From NCBI GenBank assembly GCA_963837485.1, contig CAWINP010000002.1, forward strand, positions 186,001-250,000: 64,000 nucleotides of DNA. The letters run 5' to 3'. The position numbers were made by a program, and so were the translations under genes. Position 1 is the stretch's first letter; each line of letters starts with the position of its first letter. The notes under the pieces are model-generated. The model was not told the DNA's origin. It did not search any database and was given only the letters and a program-made list of their open reading frames with translations. The stretch comes from Solirubrobacter sp963837485 (GTDB lineage Bacteria > Actinomycetota > Thermoleophilia > Solirubrobacterales > Solirubrobacteraceae). Below, piece by piece: positions 55,266-63,793 of the stretch.

Positions 55266-57139
55266 CGCCCCGACAGTACCGTGAAGGCGAGCGTGACCGG
55301 GCGGGAGCGGTTGCCGGCCGCGTCGGTGGCGGCGAGCACGAGCTTGTAGCGCCCCGGCTTGAGCTTGGCCTTGGCCGTGCGGCCGGTGAACGCGACGAGG
55401 TTGGCGCCCTTGGTCGTCTTGGCGCGCTTGAGCGTGATCAGCGTGCGCGTGCGCTTGACGATCGCGATCGTCGTCGCGGCGTCCTCGGACAACGTGTAGC
55501 GCACGCTGGTCCCGCGCTTGACGGCGGCGGCCACCACGGTCTTGCGCGCGGAGACGCGGAAGCGCGTCGCGCTGAGCGCGGCGCCGGCGATCGTCGGCGC
55601 GGTCGTGTCGGCGGGCTTGGCGCCGCCGCCGCCCGGGCCGGTCGTGCCGCCTCCCGTCGTCCCGCCGCCGGTCGTCCCGCCGCCGCCGGGATTCGTGATC
55701 ACGTCGGCGGTGAAGCTCGCGGTCACCGTGACCGGCGCGCGCAGGTCGATGCGGCAGGTCGCGCCGGTCGCCGCGCAGCCGGTCCAGCCGGTGAAGCGCG
55801 AGCCCGGGTTCGGCACGGCGGTCAGCGTCACCTGCGTGCCGGTGTCGAACGCGGCCGTGCACTTGACGCCGCAGTTGAGGCCGATCGGGTCCGACACGAC
55901 GGCGCCCTTGCCGGTGCCGCCCTTGGCCACGGTCAGCGGAATCGGGTCTCCGAGCACGCGGACCACGATCCCGACGCCGAAGCCCGAGCCGACCGACACG
56001 ATCTTGCCGTCGGACTGGAGCACCGCGTCCGAGGAGGTGTCCGAGCCGCCCGCGTCGACGCCCCTGCCGCCGTCGCCGTCGAAGGTGGCGTCGAACGCGC
56101 CGGCGCTCGTGAGCCGGTAGAACGCGACGTCGGAGCCGGCCGAGCCGACGATCACGAGCTTGCCGTCCGGCTGGACGAGCACCTTGCTCGCGAACTCGTC
56201 GGTGGCGGAGTCGACGATCTTCTTCCCGCTGCCGTTGAAGCTCTGGTCGGGATCGCCGCCGGTCGTCAGGCGGTTGACCATGATGTCGCCGACCGCATTG
56301 ACGTTGGCGGTCGTGCGCCCGGCGACGACGATCCTGCCGTCCGGCTGCACGGCGACCGACGCCGCCGTCTCCAGCTGGCCGTTGTCGAGCGGCACGGTCC
56401 CGCCGTGGAACGTCGGGTCGAAGTTCAGATCGGTGTTCAGGCGCGACACGAATGCGTTGCTGCCGGTGTTCGTGCTCCCGGCCACGACGATCCGCGAGTC
56501 CGGCTGGATCGCGACGGCGTTGGCGCTGTCGCTGTCGCCGAGCACGATCGTGCGCTGGCCGTCCGCCGAGCCGTCGACCGCATTGCGCTTCCACACCGCG
56601 CCCTTGGACGTCGCGCCGGTGCTGCGGCCGACCGCCACGATCTTGCCGTCGCGCAGCGCGATGTCGAAGACGAACTCGTCGGCGGCGTTGGCGGTGAGCG
56701 CGGGCAGCGTGACCCGGCCGCCGGTGCCGAAGCCCTGGTCGGGCGCGCCGCCCGCGGTGAAGCGGTAGAGCACGGCGGCGTGGTTGGCAGAGCCGCCGAC
56801 GAGGATCTTGCCGTCCGGCTGGACGAGCACCGCGAAGAGGTTGTCGGGCCCGGTGCCGTCGATCGTGACGGTGCCCTGGTCGCCGAACGTGCCGTCGGGC
56901 GAGCCGTTGTCGTTGAGCCGGTGGATGCGGGCGAAGTTGAAGTTCGTGCCGGCGGCGGTGACGATCAGCCGCCCGTCGGCCTGAACGGCCACGCCGGTCT
57001 CGAACTGGAGGCCGGTCGTGTCGATCTGGAGCACGCCGGTGCCGTTGAAGCTGGAGTCAGGTGACCCGGCGTCGGCGCGCGCGGACGCGGAGAAGGTCAG
57101 GGCGGCGAGCAGAGCCGCGATGCATATGCGGGAGGTCAT
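55262..57139 (-). CDS. Secreted delta-60-repeat protein with C-terminal InlB-B-like repeat
   Basis: A 625-residue exported protein. The signal peptide (MTSRICIAALLAALTFSASA) is followed by about seven copies of the delta-60 repeat (SPDSSFNGTGVLQIDTTGLQ, AVQADGRLIVTAAG, LVQPDGKILVGGS and so on), which build a beta-propeller-like domain. Then a bacterial repeat of the InlB-B type (GTGKGAVVSDPIGLNCGVKC, GSRFTGWTGCAATGATCR), a Gly/Thr linker (TTGGGTTGGGTTGPGGGG) and a final Ig-like domain (KPGRYKLVLAATDAAGNRSR). Function in such proteins is unknown; surface or adhesive roles are usual guesses. It starts 60 bases from the prs 3' flank. Confidence 0.9.
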   Translation of the reverse strand: MTSRICIAALLAALTFSASARADAGSPDSSFNGTGVLQIDTTGLQFETGVAVQADGRLIVTAAGTNFNFARIHRLNDNGSPDGTFGDQGTVTIDGTGPDNLFAVLVQPDGKILVGGSANHAAVLYRFTAGGAPDQGFGTGGRVTLPALTANAADEFVFDIALRDGKIVAVGRSTGATSKGAVWKRNAVDGSADGQRTIVLGDSDSANAVAIQPDSRIVVAGSTNTGSNAFVSRLNTDLNFDPTFHGGTVPLDNGQLETAASVAVQPDGRIVVAGRTTANVNAVGDIMVNRLTTGGDPDQSFNGSGKKIVDSATDEFASKVLVQPDGKLVIVGSAGSDVAFYRLTSAGAFDATFDGDGGRGVDAGGSDTSSDAVLQSDGKIVSVGSGFGVGIVVRVLGDPIPLTVAKGGTGKGAVVSDPIGLNCGVKCTAAFDTGTQVTLTAVPNPGSRFTGWTGCAATGATCRIDLRAPVTVTASFTADVITNPGGGGTTGGGTTGGGTTGPGGGGAKPADTTAPTIAGAALSATRFRVSARKTVVAAAVKRGTSVRYTLSEDAATTIAIVKRTRTLITLKRAKTTKGANLVAFTGRTAKAKLKPGRYKLVLAATDAAGNRSRPVTLAFTVLSGR

Positions 57140-57199
57140 GGGGAGCGGCTACTGAAGCCGCTCACCCACCCCTCACGCAATAAGTGGACTGCCCTGAAC

Positions 57200-57245
57200 T
57201 TACGGCCGGATGACCGGGGTGGGGCGGAGGGGATGCATCGCCTTA
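57200..57245. repeat. Family-B G-rich repeat, copy 2
   Basis: TTACGGCCGGATGACCGGGG followed by TGGGGCGGAGGGGATG and the closing CGCCTTA matches copy 1 at 32 of 36 positions. The final TTA is the TAA stop of prs on the minus strand. Confidence 0.85.
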
Positions 57246-58340
57246 GAACAGCTGGTTCTCGCCGCCGAACACCTCGGCGACGGAGTCGTCGGTGAAGATG
57301 CGGCGGATGCTGTCGGTCAGCAGGTCGGCGACCGACAGGACGGTGATGTTCGACGGCACGTCCGGCTGCAGCGGGATCGTGTCGGTCACCACGATCTTCT
57401 CGAACGGGCTGGCCGCGAGGTTCGCGTAGGCGTTGCCCGACAGGACGGGGTGCGTGGCGGCCGCGAAGACGCGCTTGGCGCCCTCGTCCTTGACCGTCTC
57501 GCCCGCCGCCCGCAGCGTGCCCGCGGTGTCGATGATGTCGTCGACGATCACCGCGGTCTTGTCGCGCACGTCGCCGATCACGTAGGCGATCTCGGCGACC
57601 TGCTGGGCGGGGCGCTCCTTGTTGAGCACCGCCAGCTCGGCGCCGACCTTCTCGGCGAACTTCTGCGCGAGCTTCACGCGCCCGGTGTCGGGGCTGACGA
57701 CCACGAGGTCCTCGAGCTGCTGGTCGCGGAAGTACTGGGTGAGGATGAACATCGCCGTCATATGGTCCACCGGCTTCTGGAAGAAGCCCTGCACCTGGCC
57801 GGCGTGGAGGTCCATCGTGAGCACGCGGTCGGCCCCCGCGGCCTCGAGCATGTGGGCGACGAGGCGGGCGCTGATCGGCTCGCGCGGCGCGGACTTCTTG
57901 TCCTGACGGCTGTACCCGAACCACGGCGTGACGGCGATCACGCGGTGCGCGGACGCGCCGACCGCCGCGTCGATCATCACCAGCAGCTCCATCAGCGCGT
58001 CGTTGGCGGTGATGCCGGTGGCGGGGTTGCCGCACGTCGGCTGCACGATGAACACGTCGGCGCCGCGGATCGACTCCTCGTAGCGGCAGTAGACCTCGCC
58101 GTTGGAGAACGTCTTGAGCGTGACCCCGCCGAGGTCGACGCCGAGCTTGCCGGAGATCTTGCTGGCCAGCTCGGGGTTCGCCCGGCCGCTGAACAGCATC
58201 AGCCGCTTGTCGTAGCCCAGCGGCAGCGACGATGCCGGGACGGGACGGGGCGACAGGGCGCTCATAGCGTGATTAAGGTCGGATGATAGGGGTGCGGTGG
58301 AGGGACTGCTTGCCTTCACTGTAGGCGTCGGAGCGGTCAT
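57243..58340 (-). CDS. prs: Ribose-phosphate pyrophosphokinase (PRPP synthetase)
   Basis: A class I PRPP synthetase. It contains MLFSGRANPELASKISGKLG, EVYCRYEESIRGADVFIVQP, YSRQDKKSAPREPISARLVA (ribose-5-phosphate/ATP loop), LTMDLHAGQVQGFFQKPVDH and the PRPP loop AVIVDDIIDTAGTLRAAGE. It supplies PRPP for nucleotides, His, Trp and NAD. The ATG at 58340 overlaps the glmU TGA (TGATG) with a strong GGAGG, giving 365 residues. However the first 25 residues are encoded by a family-B-like repeat, and ATG at 58265 would give a normal N-terminus. The stop is also in a repeat copy. Order glmU-prs is conserved in actinobacteria. Confidence 0.96.
   Translation of the reverse strand: MTAPTPTVKASSPSTAPLSSDLNHAMSALSPRPVPASSLPLGYDKRLMLFSGRANPELASKISGKLGVDLGGVTLKTFSNGEVYCRYEESIRGADVFIVQPTCGNPATGITANDALMELLVMIDAAVGASAHRVIAVTPWFGYSRQDKKSAPREPISARLVAHMLEAAGADRVLTMDLHAGQVQGFFQKPVDHMTAMFILTQYFRDQQLEDLVVVSPDTGRVKLAQKFAEKVGAELAVLNKERPAQQVAEIAYVIGDVRDKTAVIVDDIIDTAGTLRAAGETVKDEGAKRVFAAATHPVLSGNAYANLAASPFEKIVVTDTIPLQPDVPSNITVLSVADLLTDSIRRIFTDDSVAEVFGGENQLF
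58273..58318. repeat. Family-B G-rich repeat, copy 3 inside the prs 5' end
   Basis: TTAAGGTCGGATGATAGGGG then TGCGGTGGAGGGACTG matches copy 1 at 30 of 36 positions and ends CCTTCA rather than CCTTA. It lies between the upstream and downstream prs start codons. Translated on the minus strand it gives a Ser/Pro-rich N-terminal extension. Confidence 0.75.
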
Positions 58341-59707
58341 CACTTCCTCCGGTCTGCGTATCCCTCGATATTGCTCTGCCGGGCCCGGGCGATGCCGAGC
58401 GCCCCGGGCGGGACGTCCTCGGTGATCACGCTGCCGGCGCCCGTAAAGGCGCCGTCGCCGACCTCGACCGGTGCCACGAACGCAGTGTCCACGCTCGTGC
58501 GGACGTTCGCGCCGATCTTCGTCCGGTGTTTGCGGAATCCGTCGTAGTTGGCGGTGATGTTGGAGGCGCCGATGTTCGTGTTCTCGCCGATGTCGGCGTC
58601 GCCGATGTAGCTCAGGTGCGGCACCTTCGTCCCGCGGCCGACCGTCGAGTTCTTGATCTCCACGAACGCGCCGGCCTTGGCATTGGGGTGCAGGTGGGCA
58701 TCCGGGCGCAGGTAGGTGAACGGGCCAATCGTGCCGTGGTCCTCGACGATCGCCTGGACGAGGTAGGAGTGCACGACGCTGACCCCGTCGCCGATCGTCG
58801 CGTCGATCAGCGTGCTGTGCGGGCCGATGACCGACTCGGCGCCGATCACCGTCGCGCCCTTCAGCGTGGTGCCGGGCTCGATCACCGTGTCGGGGCCGAT
58901 CTCGACGCCGGCGTCGATCGTGGTCGCGGCGGGGTTGACGATCGTGACGCCGTTGAGCTGATGGCGCTCGTGGATCTGGGCCTGCGCGATCGCCGTGACC
59001 CGCGCGAGCTCGACGCGGTTGTTCACCTGCAGCATCGACGCGGGATCGCTGATCGGATGCCCGGTCACGCGCTTGCCGGCCGCGATCAGCCACGGCAGCA
59101 CGTCGGGCAGGAACAGCTCGCCCTGCGCGTTGGCGGGCTCGAGCTCGGCAAGTGCGGCGAGCAGGCTGCCGCCGTCGAACGCGTACACGCCGACGTTGAC
59201 CTCCCGGATCGCCCGCTCGGCGTCGGTGGCGTCGCCGTCGGCCTTGGTCTCCACCACGCGCTCGACGTCGCCGTTGCGGTCGCGCAGGATGCGGCCGTAG
59301 CCGGAGGGGTCGTCGAGCTCCATCGTGGTGACCGTGGCGGCCGCCGCCGCCTGCTCGTGCGCCGCGACGACCTCGCGCAGGATCTCGGGCGTGATCAGCG
59401 GCACGTCGCCGTTGATCACCAGCACAGTGCCGGTCGCGTCGATGTGCGAGCCGGCCGCCGCGACCGCGTCGCCGGTGCCGTTCGGCTGCTCCTGGATCGC
59501 GATCGCCACGTCGTCGGGCAGGCGATCCTCGAGCCGCCGCGTCGGGTTGTCGACCACCACGACCTTGCCGGCCCCGGCCGCCAGCGCGGCGGCCACGGGC
59601 CAATTGATCAGCGGGCGTCCGCACAACGGGTGAAGGACCTTCGGGAGAGAAGAGCGCATGCGCGTTCCCTCGCCGGCGGCGATGATGACGACCGTGGGCG
59701 CGGACAC
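58340..59707 (-). CDS. glmU: Bifunctional UDP-N-acetylglucosamine pyrophosphorylase / glucosamine-1-phosphate acetyltransferase
   Basis: A 455-residue GlmU. The N-terminal uridylyltransferase domain has VVIIAAGEGTRMRSSLPKVL, QEQPNGTGDAVAAA, and LVINGDVPLITPE. The C-terminal left-handed beta-helix acetyltransferase starts at about residue 250, with KAGAFVEIKNSTVGRGTKVP and NVRTSVDTAFVAPVEVGDGA motifs. Together they make UDP-GlcNAc for peptidoglycan and other glycans. The GTG at 59707 lies only 29 bases from the divergent tRNA-Gln. Its TGA shares a base with the prs ATG, and the GGAGG for prs is inside the last glmU codons. Confidence 0.97.
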   Translation of the reverse strand: MSAPTVVIIAAGEGTRMRSSLPKVLHPLCGRPLINWPVAAALAAGAGKVVVVDNPTRRLEDRLPDDVAIAIQEQPNGTGDAVAAAGSHIDATGTVLVINGDVPLITPEILREVVAAHEQAAAAATVTTMELDDPSGYGRILRDRNGDVERVVETKADGDATDAERAIREVNVGVYAFDGGSLLAALAELEPANAQGELFLPDVLPWLIAAGKRVTGHPISDPASMLQVNNRVELARVTAIAQAQIHERHQLNGVTIVNPAATTIDAGVEIGPDTVIEPGTTLKGATVIGAESVIGPHSTLIDATIGDGVSVVHSYLVQAIVEDHGTIGPFTYLRPDAHLHPNAKAGAFVEIKNSTVGRGTKVPHLSYIGDADIGENTNIGASNITANYDGFRKHRTKIGANVRTSVDTAFVAPVEVGDGAFTGAGSVITEDVPPGALGIARARQSNIEGYADRRK

Positions 59708-59736
59708 CGCCCTGCATCGTAGTATCGGCGTTCCGT

Positions 59737-59807
59737 TGGGGGGTCGTCCAACGGCAGGACACCGGGTTTTGGTCCCGGGAATCGGGGTTCGAGTCCCTGC
59801 CCCCCAG
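59737..59807 (+). tRNA. tRNA-Gln, anticodon TTG
   Basis: A 71-base tRNA with acceptor TGGGGGG/CCCCCCA, anticodon arm CCGGG-TTTTGGT-CCCGG (anticodon TTG) and T arm CGGGGTTCGAGTCCCTG. The weak U1-A72 pair is typical of tRNA-Gln. CCA is not encoded. Its 5' end is 29 bases from the glmU start on the other strand. Confidence 0.95.
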
Positions 59808-59849
59808 TCGGTGATGCCGTTCGAATCCGTCCGGCGTTGATGCGAACAT

Positions 59850-60557
59850 GTGTTCGTGCCGCGGTATTCGGAAGCGGAGCTCCGCGCCGTCGTCCCCCGG
59901 GCGACGAACCTGACGGAGGTGCTCCGTCACTTCGGCCTGCGGCCCGCGGGCGGGAACCATCGGCTCTTGCGGCGCTGGCTCGACACATGGGGCATCTCGA
60001 CCGAGCACTTCATGGGCACGCCGCACGGACCGCCGCGCCGCGAGCCGATCGCGCTCGAAGAGGTGCTCGTCTTGGGCTCGACCTACCAGCGGTCGCAAAT
60101 CAAGCAGCGGCTCTATGACACGGGGTTGAAGCAACGCCGGTGCGAGCTGTGCGGTCAGGGCGAGGAGTGGCGGGGACGCCGGATGTCACTCATCCTCGAT
60201 CACATCAATGGCATCGCGGACGACAACCGGCTCGAGAACCTGCGGATCGTCTGCCCGAATTGCGCCGCGACGCTGGAGACGCACTGCGGCCGCGCGAACC
60301 GGCGCGGAAGGCCGCCGAAGGACTGTCTGCACTGCGGTGCGTCGTTCACACCGAAGTTCCGCGAGCAGCGCTACTGCTCGCGCACGTGCGGCGCGCGTTA
60401 CGACCGCGAGGCGCGGCGGCGGGTCGTGCGGCCTCCCTATGAGCAGCTGCTCGCCGAGGTGGCCGCGACGAGTTGGTGTGCGGTCGGACGGAAGTACGGC
60501 GTGAGCGACAACGCGGTGCGGAAATGGGTGCGTGCCTACGAGCGGGAGCTGATCTAA
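59850..60557 (+). CDS. HNH endonuclease-domain protein with second zinc ribbon and HTH tail
   Basis: A 235-residue protein. The N-terminal helical region (YSEAELRAVVPRATNLTEVL) resembles a small HTH. It is followed by an HNH nuclease fold: zinc Cys pair RRCELCGQG, then LILDHINGIADDNRLENLRI with the D-H-N core, and IVCPNCAATLETH. After this comes a second zinc ribbon (CLHCG, YCSRTCGARYD) and a C-terminal HTH-like segment (KYGVSDNAVRKWVRAYERE). The family is widespread in actinobacteria; roles include restriction-like or homing-type DNA cleavage. GTG at 59850 was chosen. It lies 42 bases downstream of tRNA-Gln. Confidence 0.85.
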   Translation: MFVPRYSEAELRAVVPRATNLTEVLRHFGLRPAGGNHRLLRRWLDTWGISTEHFMGTPHGPPRREPIALEEVLVLGSTYQRSQIKQRLYDTGLKQRRCELCGQGEEWRGRRMSLILDHINGIADDNRLENLRIVCPNCAATLETHCGRANRRGRPPKDCLHCGASFTPKFREQRYCSRTCGARYDREARRRVVRPPYEQLLAEVAATSWCAVGRKYGVSDNAVRKWVRAYERELI

Positions 60558-60611
60558 GAATCGATGGGTTCGGGGCCGATCCGGGAGGCGAGCGCCTAGG
60601 CTGGCGGCTTC

Positions 60612-62369
60612 ATGCGTTCACGCTCGCTCGCCGCCGCGGTCGCGGCTCTGCTCGTGCCCGCCGCGCCGGCGTTCGCCGCGGGCGATCCGGTGATGCCGCT
60701 GTCGGAGGTGCACCCCGGGATGCGCTGCACGGGGTACTCGGTGGTTCGTGGGACCGACATCTCCAGCTTCGACGTCGAGGTGCTCGACGTCGTCGACGGC
60801 GATCCCGAGGAGACCGGGCCGCGCATCCTCGTGCAGGCGTCCGGGGCGGCGGTCGACGCCACCGGGATCGGCCCCGGGTTCTCAGGCTCGCCGGTCTACT
60901 GCGACGGGCGCACGATCGGCGCGATCTCGGAGTCGATCGGCGAGTTCGGCGGCAAGACCGTGCTGGCGACGCCGATGGAGCAGATCGTCAGCACCCCCGT
61001 CGACGCGCCCTCCAAGCCCGCCGCCGCCACGCGCGCGAGCGATGCCGGGCACGCGAGCACGGCGCGGGCGGCCTGGGCGCACGCGCTGCTCGCGCGGGCG
61101 AGGCCGCTGGCCGCGCCGCTGACGGTGAGCGGCGTCAGCCCGTCGATCGCGAAGGCGCTGACCGCGGCCGGCCAGAAGGCGGGCCGGACCGTGCTGGCCG
61201 CGCCCGCCGGGCCGCTCGGGAGCTTCCCGAAGCAGGCGCTGCGCCCCGGCTCGGCCGTCGGCACCGCCTACTCGAGCGGCGACGTGCGCTTCGGCGCCGT
61301 CGGCACCGTCTCCTATGTCGACGGCGACAAGGTGTGGGCGTTCGGGCATCCGCTCGAGGACGCCGGCGCCCGCGCGCTGCTGCTGCAGGACGCCTACGTC
61401 TTCCGCGTCGTCAACAACCCGCTCCAGCTCGGCTCCGCCGCGACCTACAAGCTCGCGTCGCTCGGGCACGACCTCGGCACGCTGAGCAACGACAGCTCCA
61501 ACGCGGTCGCCGGCCGCACCGGCGCGCTCCCCCACACCGTCCCGGTCTCGGTCCACGCGCGCGACCTCGCGACCGGCGCCCGGCAGGACCTCAACGTGCG
61601 CGTCGCCGACGAGGAGGCCGTCGACCTGCCGAGCGGCGGCTCCTGGCTGACCTCGGTCGGTCCGCTCGCGGTCGTGCAGGGCGCGACGAGCGTCCTCGGC
61701 TCCACGCCCGGCCGCCTCACCGGCCGCATGTGCGTGCGGATCGGGATCTCCGAGCTCAAGGAGCCAATGCGCTTCTGCAACCGCTACGTCTCGCTCGCGC
61801 AGGAGCAGGCGGATGACGGCAGCCTCGGCAACGCGGTCACCACCGGGGCGGGGAGCGACCTCGCGAGCGCGCTCTCGAGCATCGACGCCTACAGCGGGCG
61901 CCCGCCGCACATCACCGGCGTCGACGTGCTGCTGGAGCTCCGGCGCGGCGCCGAGCAGGCGTTCCTGCGCCACATCAGCGTCCCCTCGCGCGTCCGCCCC
62001 GGGCAGACGATCAGCGTGCAGGCGACGCTGCAGCGCGTGCGCGGCGCGCAGTTCAAGCGCACCTACCGGATGCGGATCCCGTCCGACGCCAAGCACGGCG
62101 AGCTGAAGCTGCGGCTGACCGGGCGCGACGCCGACAGCGGCGACAGCGCGCTCGGCACGACGATCATCATCGGCGACGACAGTCAGGACGACGGCGCCGG
62201 CGACGAGGGCCCGGCGACGATCCGCGAGCTAGCGGACGAGGTCGAGGCGAGCGAGCGCTACGACGGCGTGACGTTCCGGCTCGGCAGCGCGCGCGGCCGC
62301 GCGTTCCGCGACGACGACGTGCGGATCTCAGGCCGCGCCGAGGCGACCGTGCGGGTTCAGAAGCGGTAG
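60612..62369 (+). CDS. Secreted SpoIVB peptidase S55-domain protein
   Basis: A 585-residue exported protein. The signal peptide is MRSRSLAAAVAALLVPAAPA. Residues 27-130 contain the S55 motif with ATGIGPGFSGSPVYCDGRTI, in which the Ser of GFSGSP is the likely nucleophile. VSYVDGDKVWAFGHPLEDAG is the companion FGHP motif of the SpoIVB family. The C-terminal 350 residues, without a recognised family, include LLELRRGAEQAFLRHISVPS and beta-rich stretches. SpoIVB itself triggers sigma-K activation in Bacillus, but actinobacterial relatives occur outside sporulation and their targets are unknown. It converges on the phosphorylase gene with a 13-base overlap. Confidence 0.9.
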   Translation: MRSRSLAAAVAALLVPAAPAFAAGDPVMPLSEVHPGMRCTGYSVVRGTDISSFDVEVLDVVDGDPEETGPRILVQASGAAVDATGIGPGFSGSPVYCDGRTIGAISESIGEFGGKTVLATPMEQIVSTPVDAPSKPAAATRASDAGHASTARAAWAHALLARARPLAAPLTVSGVSPSIAKALTAAGQKAGRTVLAAPAGPLGSFPKQALRPGSAVGTAYSSGDVRFGAVGTVSYVDGDKVWAFGHPLEDAGARALLLQDAYVFRVVNNPLQLGSAATYKLASLGHDLGTLSNDSSNAVAGRTGALPHTVPVSVHARDLATGARQDLNVRVADEEAVDLPSGGSWLTSVGPLAVVQGATSVLGSTPGRLTGRMCVRIGISELKEPMRFCNRYVSLAQEQADDGSLGNAVTTGAGSDLASALSSIDAYSGRPPHITGVDVLLELRRGAEQAFLRHISVPSRVRPGQTISVQATLQRVRGAQFKRTYRMRIPSDAKHGELKLRLTGRDADSGDSALGTTIIIGDDSQDDGAGDEGPATIRELADEVEASERYDGVTFRLGSARGRAFRDDDVRISGRAEATVRVQKR

Positions 62370-63136
62370 ACCACGCCCGGCGGCCGCGGCGCGCTCACGC
62401 GCGGGACCGCCGCCGCCAGCACGCGCGCGAACACGCCGGTCGACGCGGCCATCATCTCGATCAGCATCTCGACCGGCGTCGCCTCGTCCTTGACGCCGTT
62501 CGCGTAGTCGGTGAGGAAGCCGAGCAGCGCGTACGGCAGCTCGGCCTCGCCGGCGAGCACCGTCTCCGGCCCCGCCGTCTGCGACACCGCGGTCACGCCG
62601 GCCGCCGCGAGCGAGCGGATCTCGGCGCGCGTGTTGAAGCGCGGGCCGTCGACGTGCCCGTAGCAGCCGCCGTCGCGGACGGCGACGCCCGCCTCGGCGG
62701 CGCCGTCCAGCAGCGCACGCCGCAGGTCGCCCGCGAACGGGCCCTCATAGATCCAGTGACCGCGCTCCGGCGCACCAGGCTCCGTGAAGAACGTGCACAG
62801 GCTGCCGTCCGGCAGCCGGTTAGAGAGGAAGTGCAGGTCGTCGAAGCAGACCAGCGACCCGAGCTCGGCCGCCGGATCGACCGCGCCGCAGACCGTCACC
62901 GCGAGCACGCCGTCGGCGCCGAGCGCCTTCAGCGCGGCGATGTTCGCGCGGTGGGCGACGTGGTTGGAGAGCCGCGGGTGCCCGGCGCCGTGGCGGGACA
63001 CGTGCAGCACGTCGGCGCCGGCGAACGTGCCGCGCGAGACGAGCGCGTCGCCCCACGGCGTCGGGAATGTCTCGGGCTCGGAGCCGTCGAAGCCAGGTAG
63101 TGCGTACGTCCCCGAGCCGGTGATGATCCCGATCAT
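62357..63136 (-). CDS. Purine nucleoside / 5'-methylthioadenosine phosphorylase family protein
   Basis: A 259-residue PNP/MTAP-type phosphorylase. It opens MIGIITGSGTYALPGFDGSE with the TGSG phosphate loop, then VLHVSRHGAGHPRLSNHVAH (phosphate-binding His). Later it has GCYGHVDGPRFNTRAEIRSL and the base-binding end VSQTAGPETVLAGEAELPYA. It should phosphorolyse a purine nucleoside, with MTA the likely substrate given the TxSGxY-like start. The ATG at 63136 is 27 bases from the divergent DedA start. Confidence 0.9.
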   Translation of the reverse strand: MIGIITGSGTYALPGFDGSEPETFPTPWGDALVSRGTFAGADVLHVSRHGAGHPRLSNHVAHRANIAALKALGADGVLAVTVCGAVDPAAELGSLVCFDDLHFLSNRLPDGSLCTFFTEPGAPERGHWIYEGPFAGDLRRALLDGAAEAGVAVRDGGCYGHVDGPRFNTRAEIRSLAAAGVTAVSQTAGPETVLAGEAELPYALLGFLTDYANGVKDEATPVEMLIEMMAASTGVFARVLAAAVPRVSAPRPPGVVYRF

Positions 63137-63163
63137 GCGGCGGCCACCATATACAGTCGCTTG

Positions 63164-63793
63164 GTGATCGCGGCCTTGATCGACATCCCCGCGAACGTGG
63201 GGTACAGCGTGGTGTTCGCGCTGATCGCGATCGAGACGATGGGCATTCCGGTGCCCGGCGAGACGGCGCTGATCGCGGCCGCGCTGCTCGCCCACCGCGG
63301 CGGGATGGACATCGGCACGCTGATCGTGATCGCCGCGACCGCGGCGATCCTCGGCGACAACGTTGGCTTCGCGATCGGCCGGCGCTACGGGCGGCGGCTG
63401 TTCCTGATCCGCGGCCCGATGCTCGAGCACCGCGAGAAGGCGCTGGCGCTCGGGGAGCCGTTCTTCGCCAAGCACGGCCCGAAGGCCGTGTTCCTCGGGC
63501 GCTGGGTCGCCGGCCTGCGGATCGCGTCGGCGTGGCTGGCCGGGATCAACGGGATGTACTGGCCGACGTTCCTGTTCTGGAACGCGCTCGGCGGGATCGT
63601 GTGGGCGACGAGCATCGCGCTGGCCGTCTACTTCCTCGGCCACGTCGCCGAGCAGGCGATCTCGATCGCCGGGCCGGCCGCCGCGGCCGTGGTGGCGGCC
63701 GCGCTGGTCGGCTTCGCCGTCTGGAAGTGGCGTCAGCGGCGCGCGGTGGCCGTCGACGCGCGCGTGACCAGCTCGGGCGCCGACGGCGAGTAG
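63164..63793 (+). CDS. DedA family membrane protein
   Basis: A 209-residue DedA/SNARE-associated-fold protein with about five membrane segments. Conserved features are ETMGIPVPGETALIAAALLA, ILGDNVGFAIGRRYGRRL, then FFAKHGPKAVFLGRWVAGLR (the conserved GRFxPxxR-type motif) and FWNALGGIVWATSI. The family takes part in lipid (undecaprenyl phosphate or phospholipid) translocation. TTG at 63161 or GTG at 63164 both possible. The 3' end overlaps the convergent LacI-type gene by 61 bases. Confidence 0.93.
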   Translation: MIAALIDIPANVGYSVVFALIAIETMGIPVPGETALIAAALLAHRGGMDIGTLIVIAATAAILGDNVGFAIGRRYGRRLFLIRGPMLEHREKALALGEPFFAKHGPKAVFLGRWVAGLRIASAWLAGINGMYWPTFLFWNALGGIVWATSIALAVYFLGHVAEQAISIAGPAAAAVVAAALVGFAVWKWRQRRAVAVDARVTSSGADGE

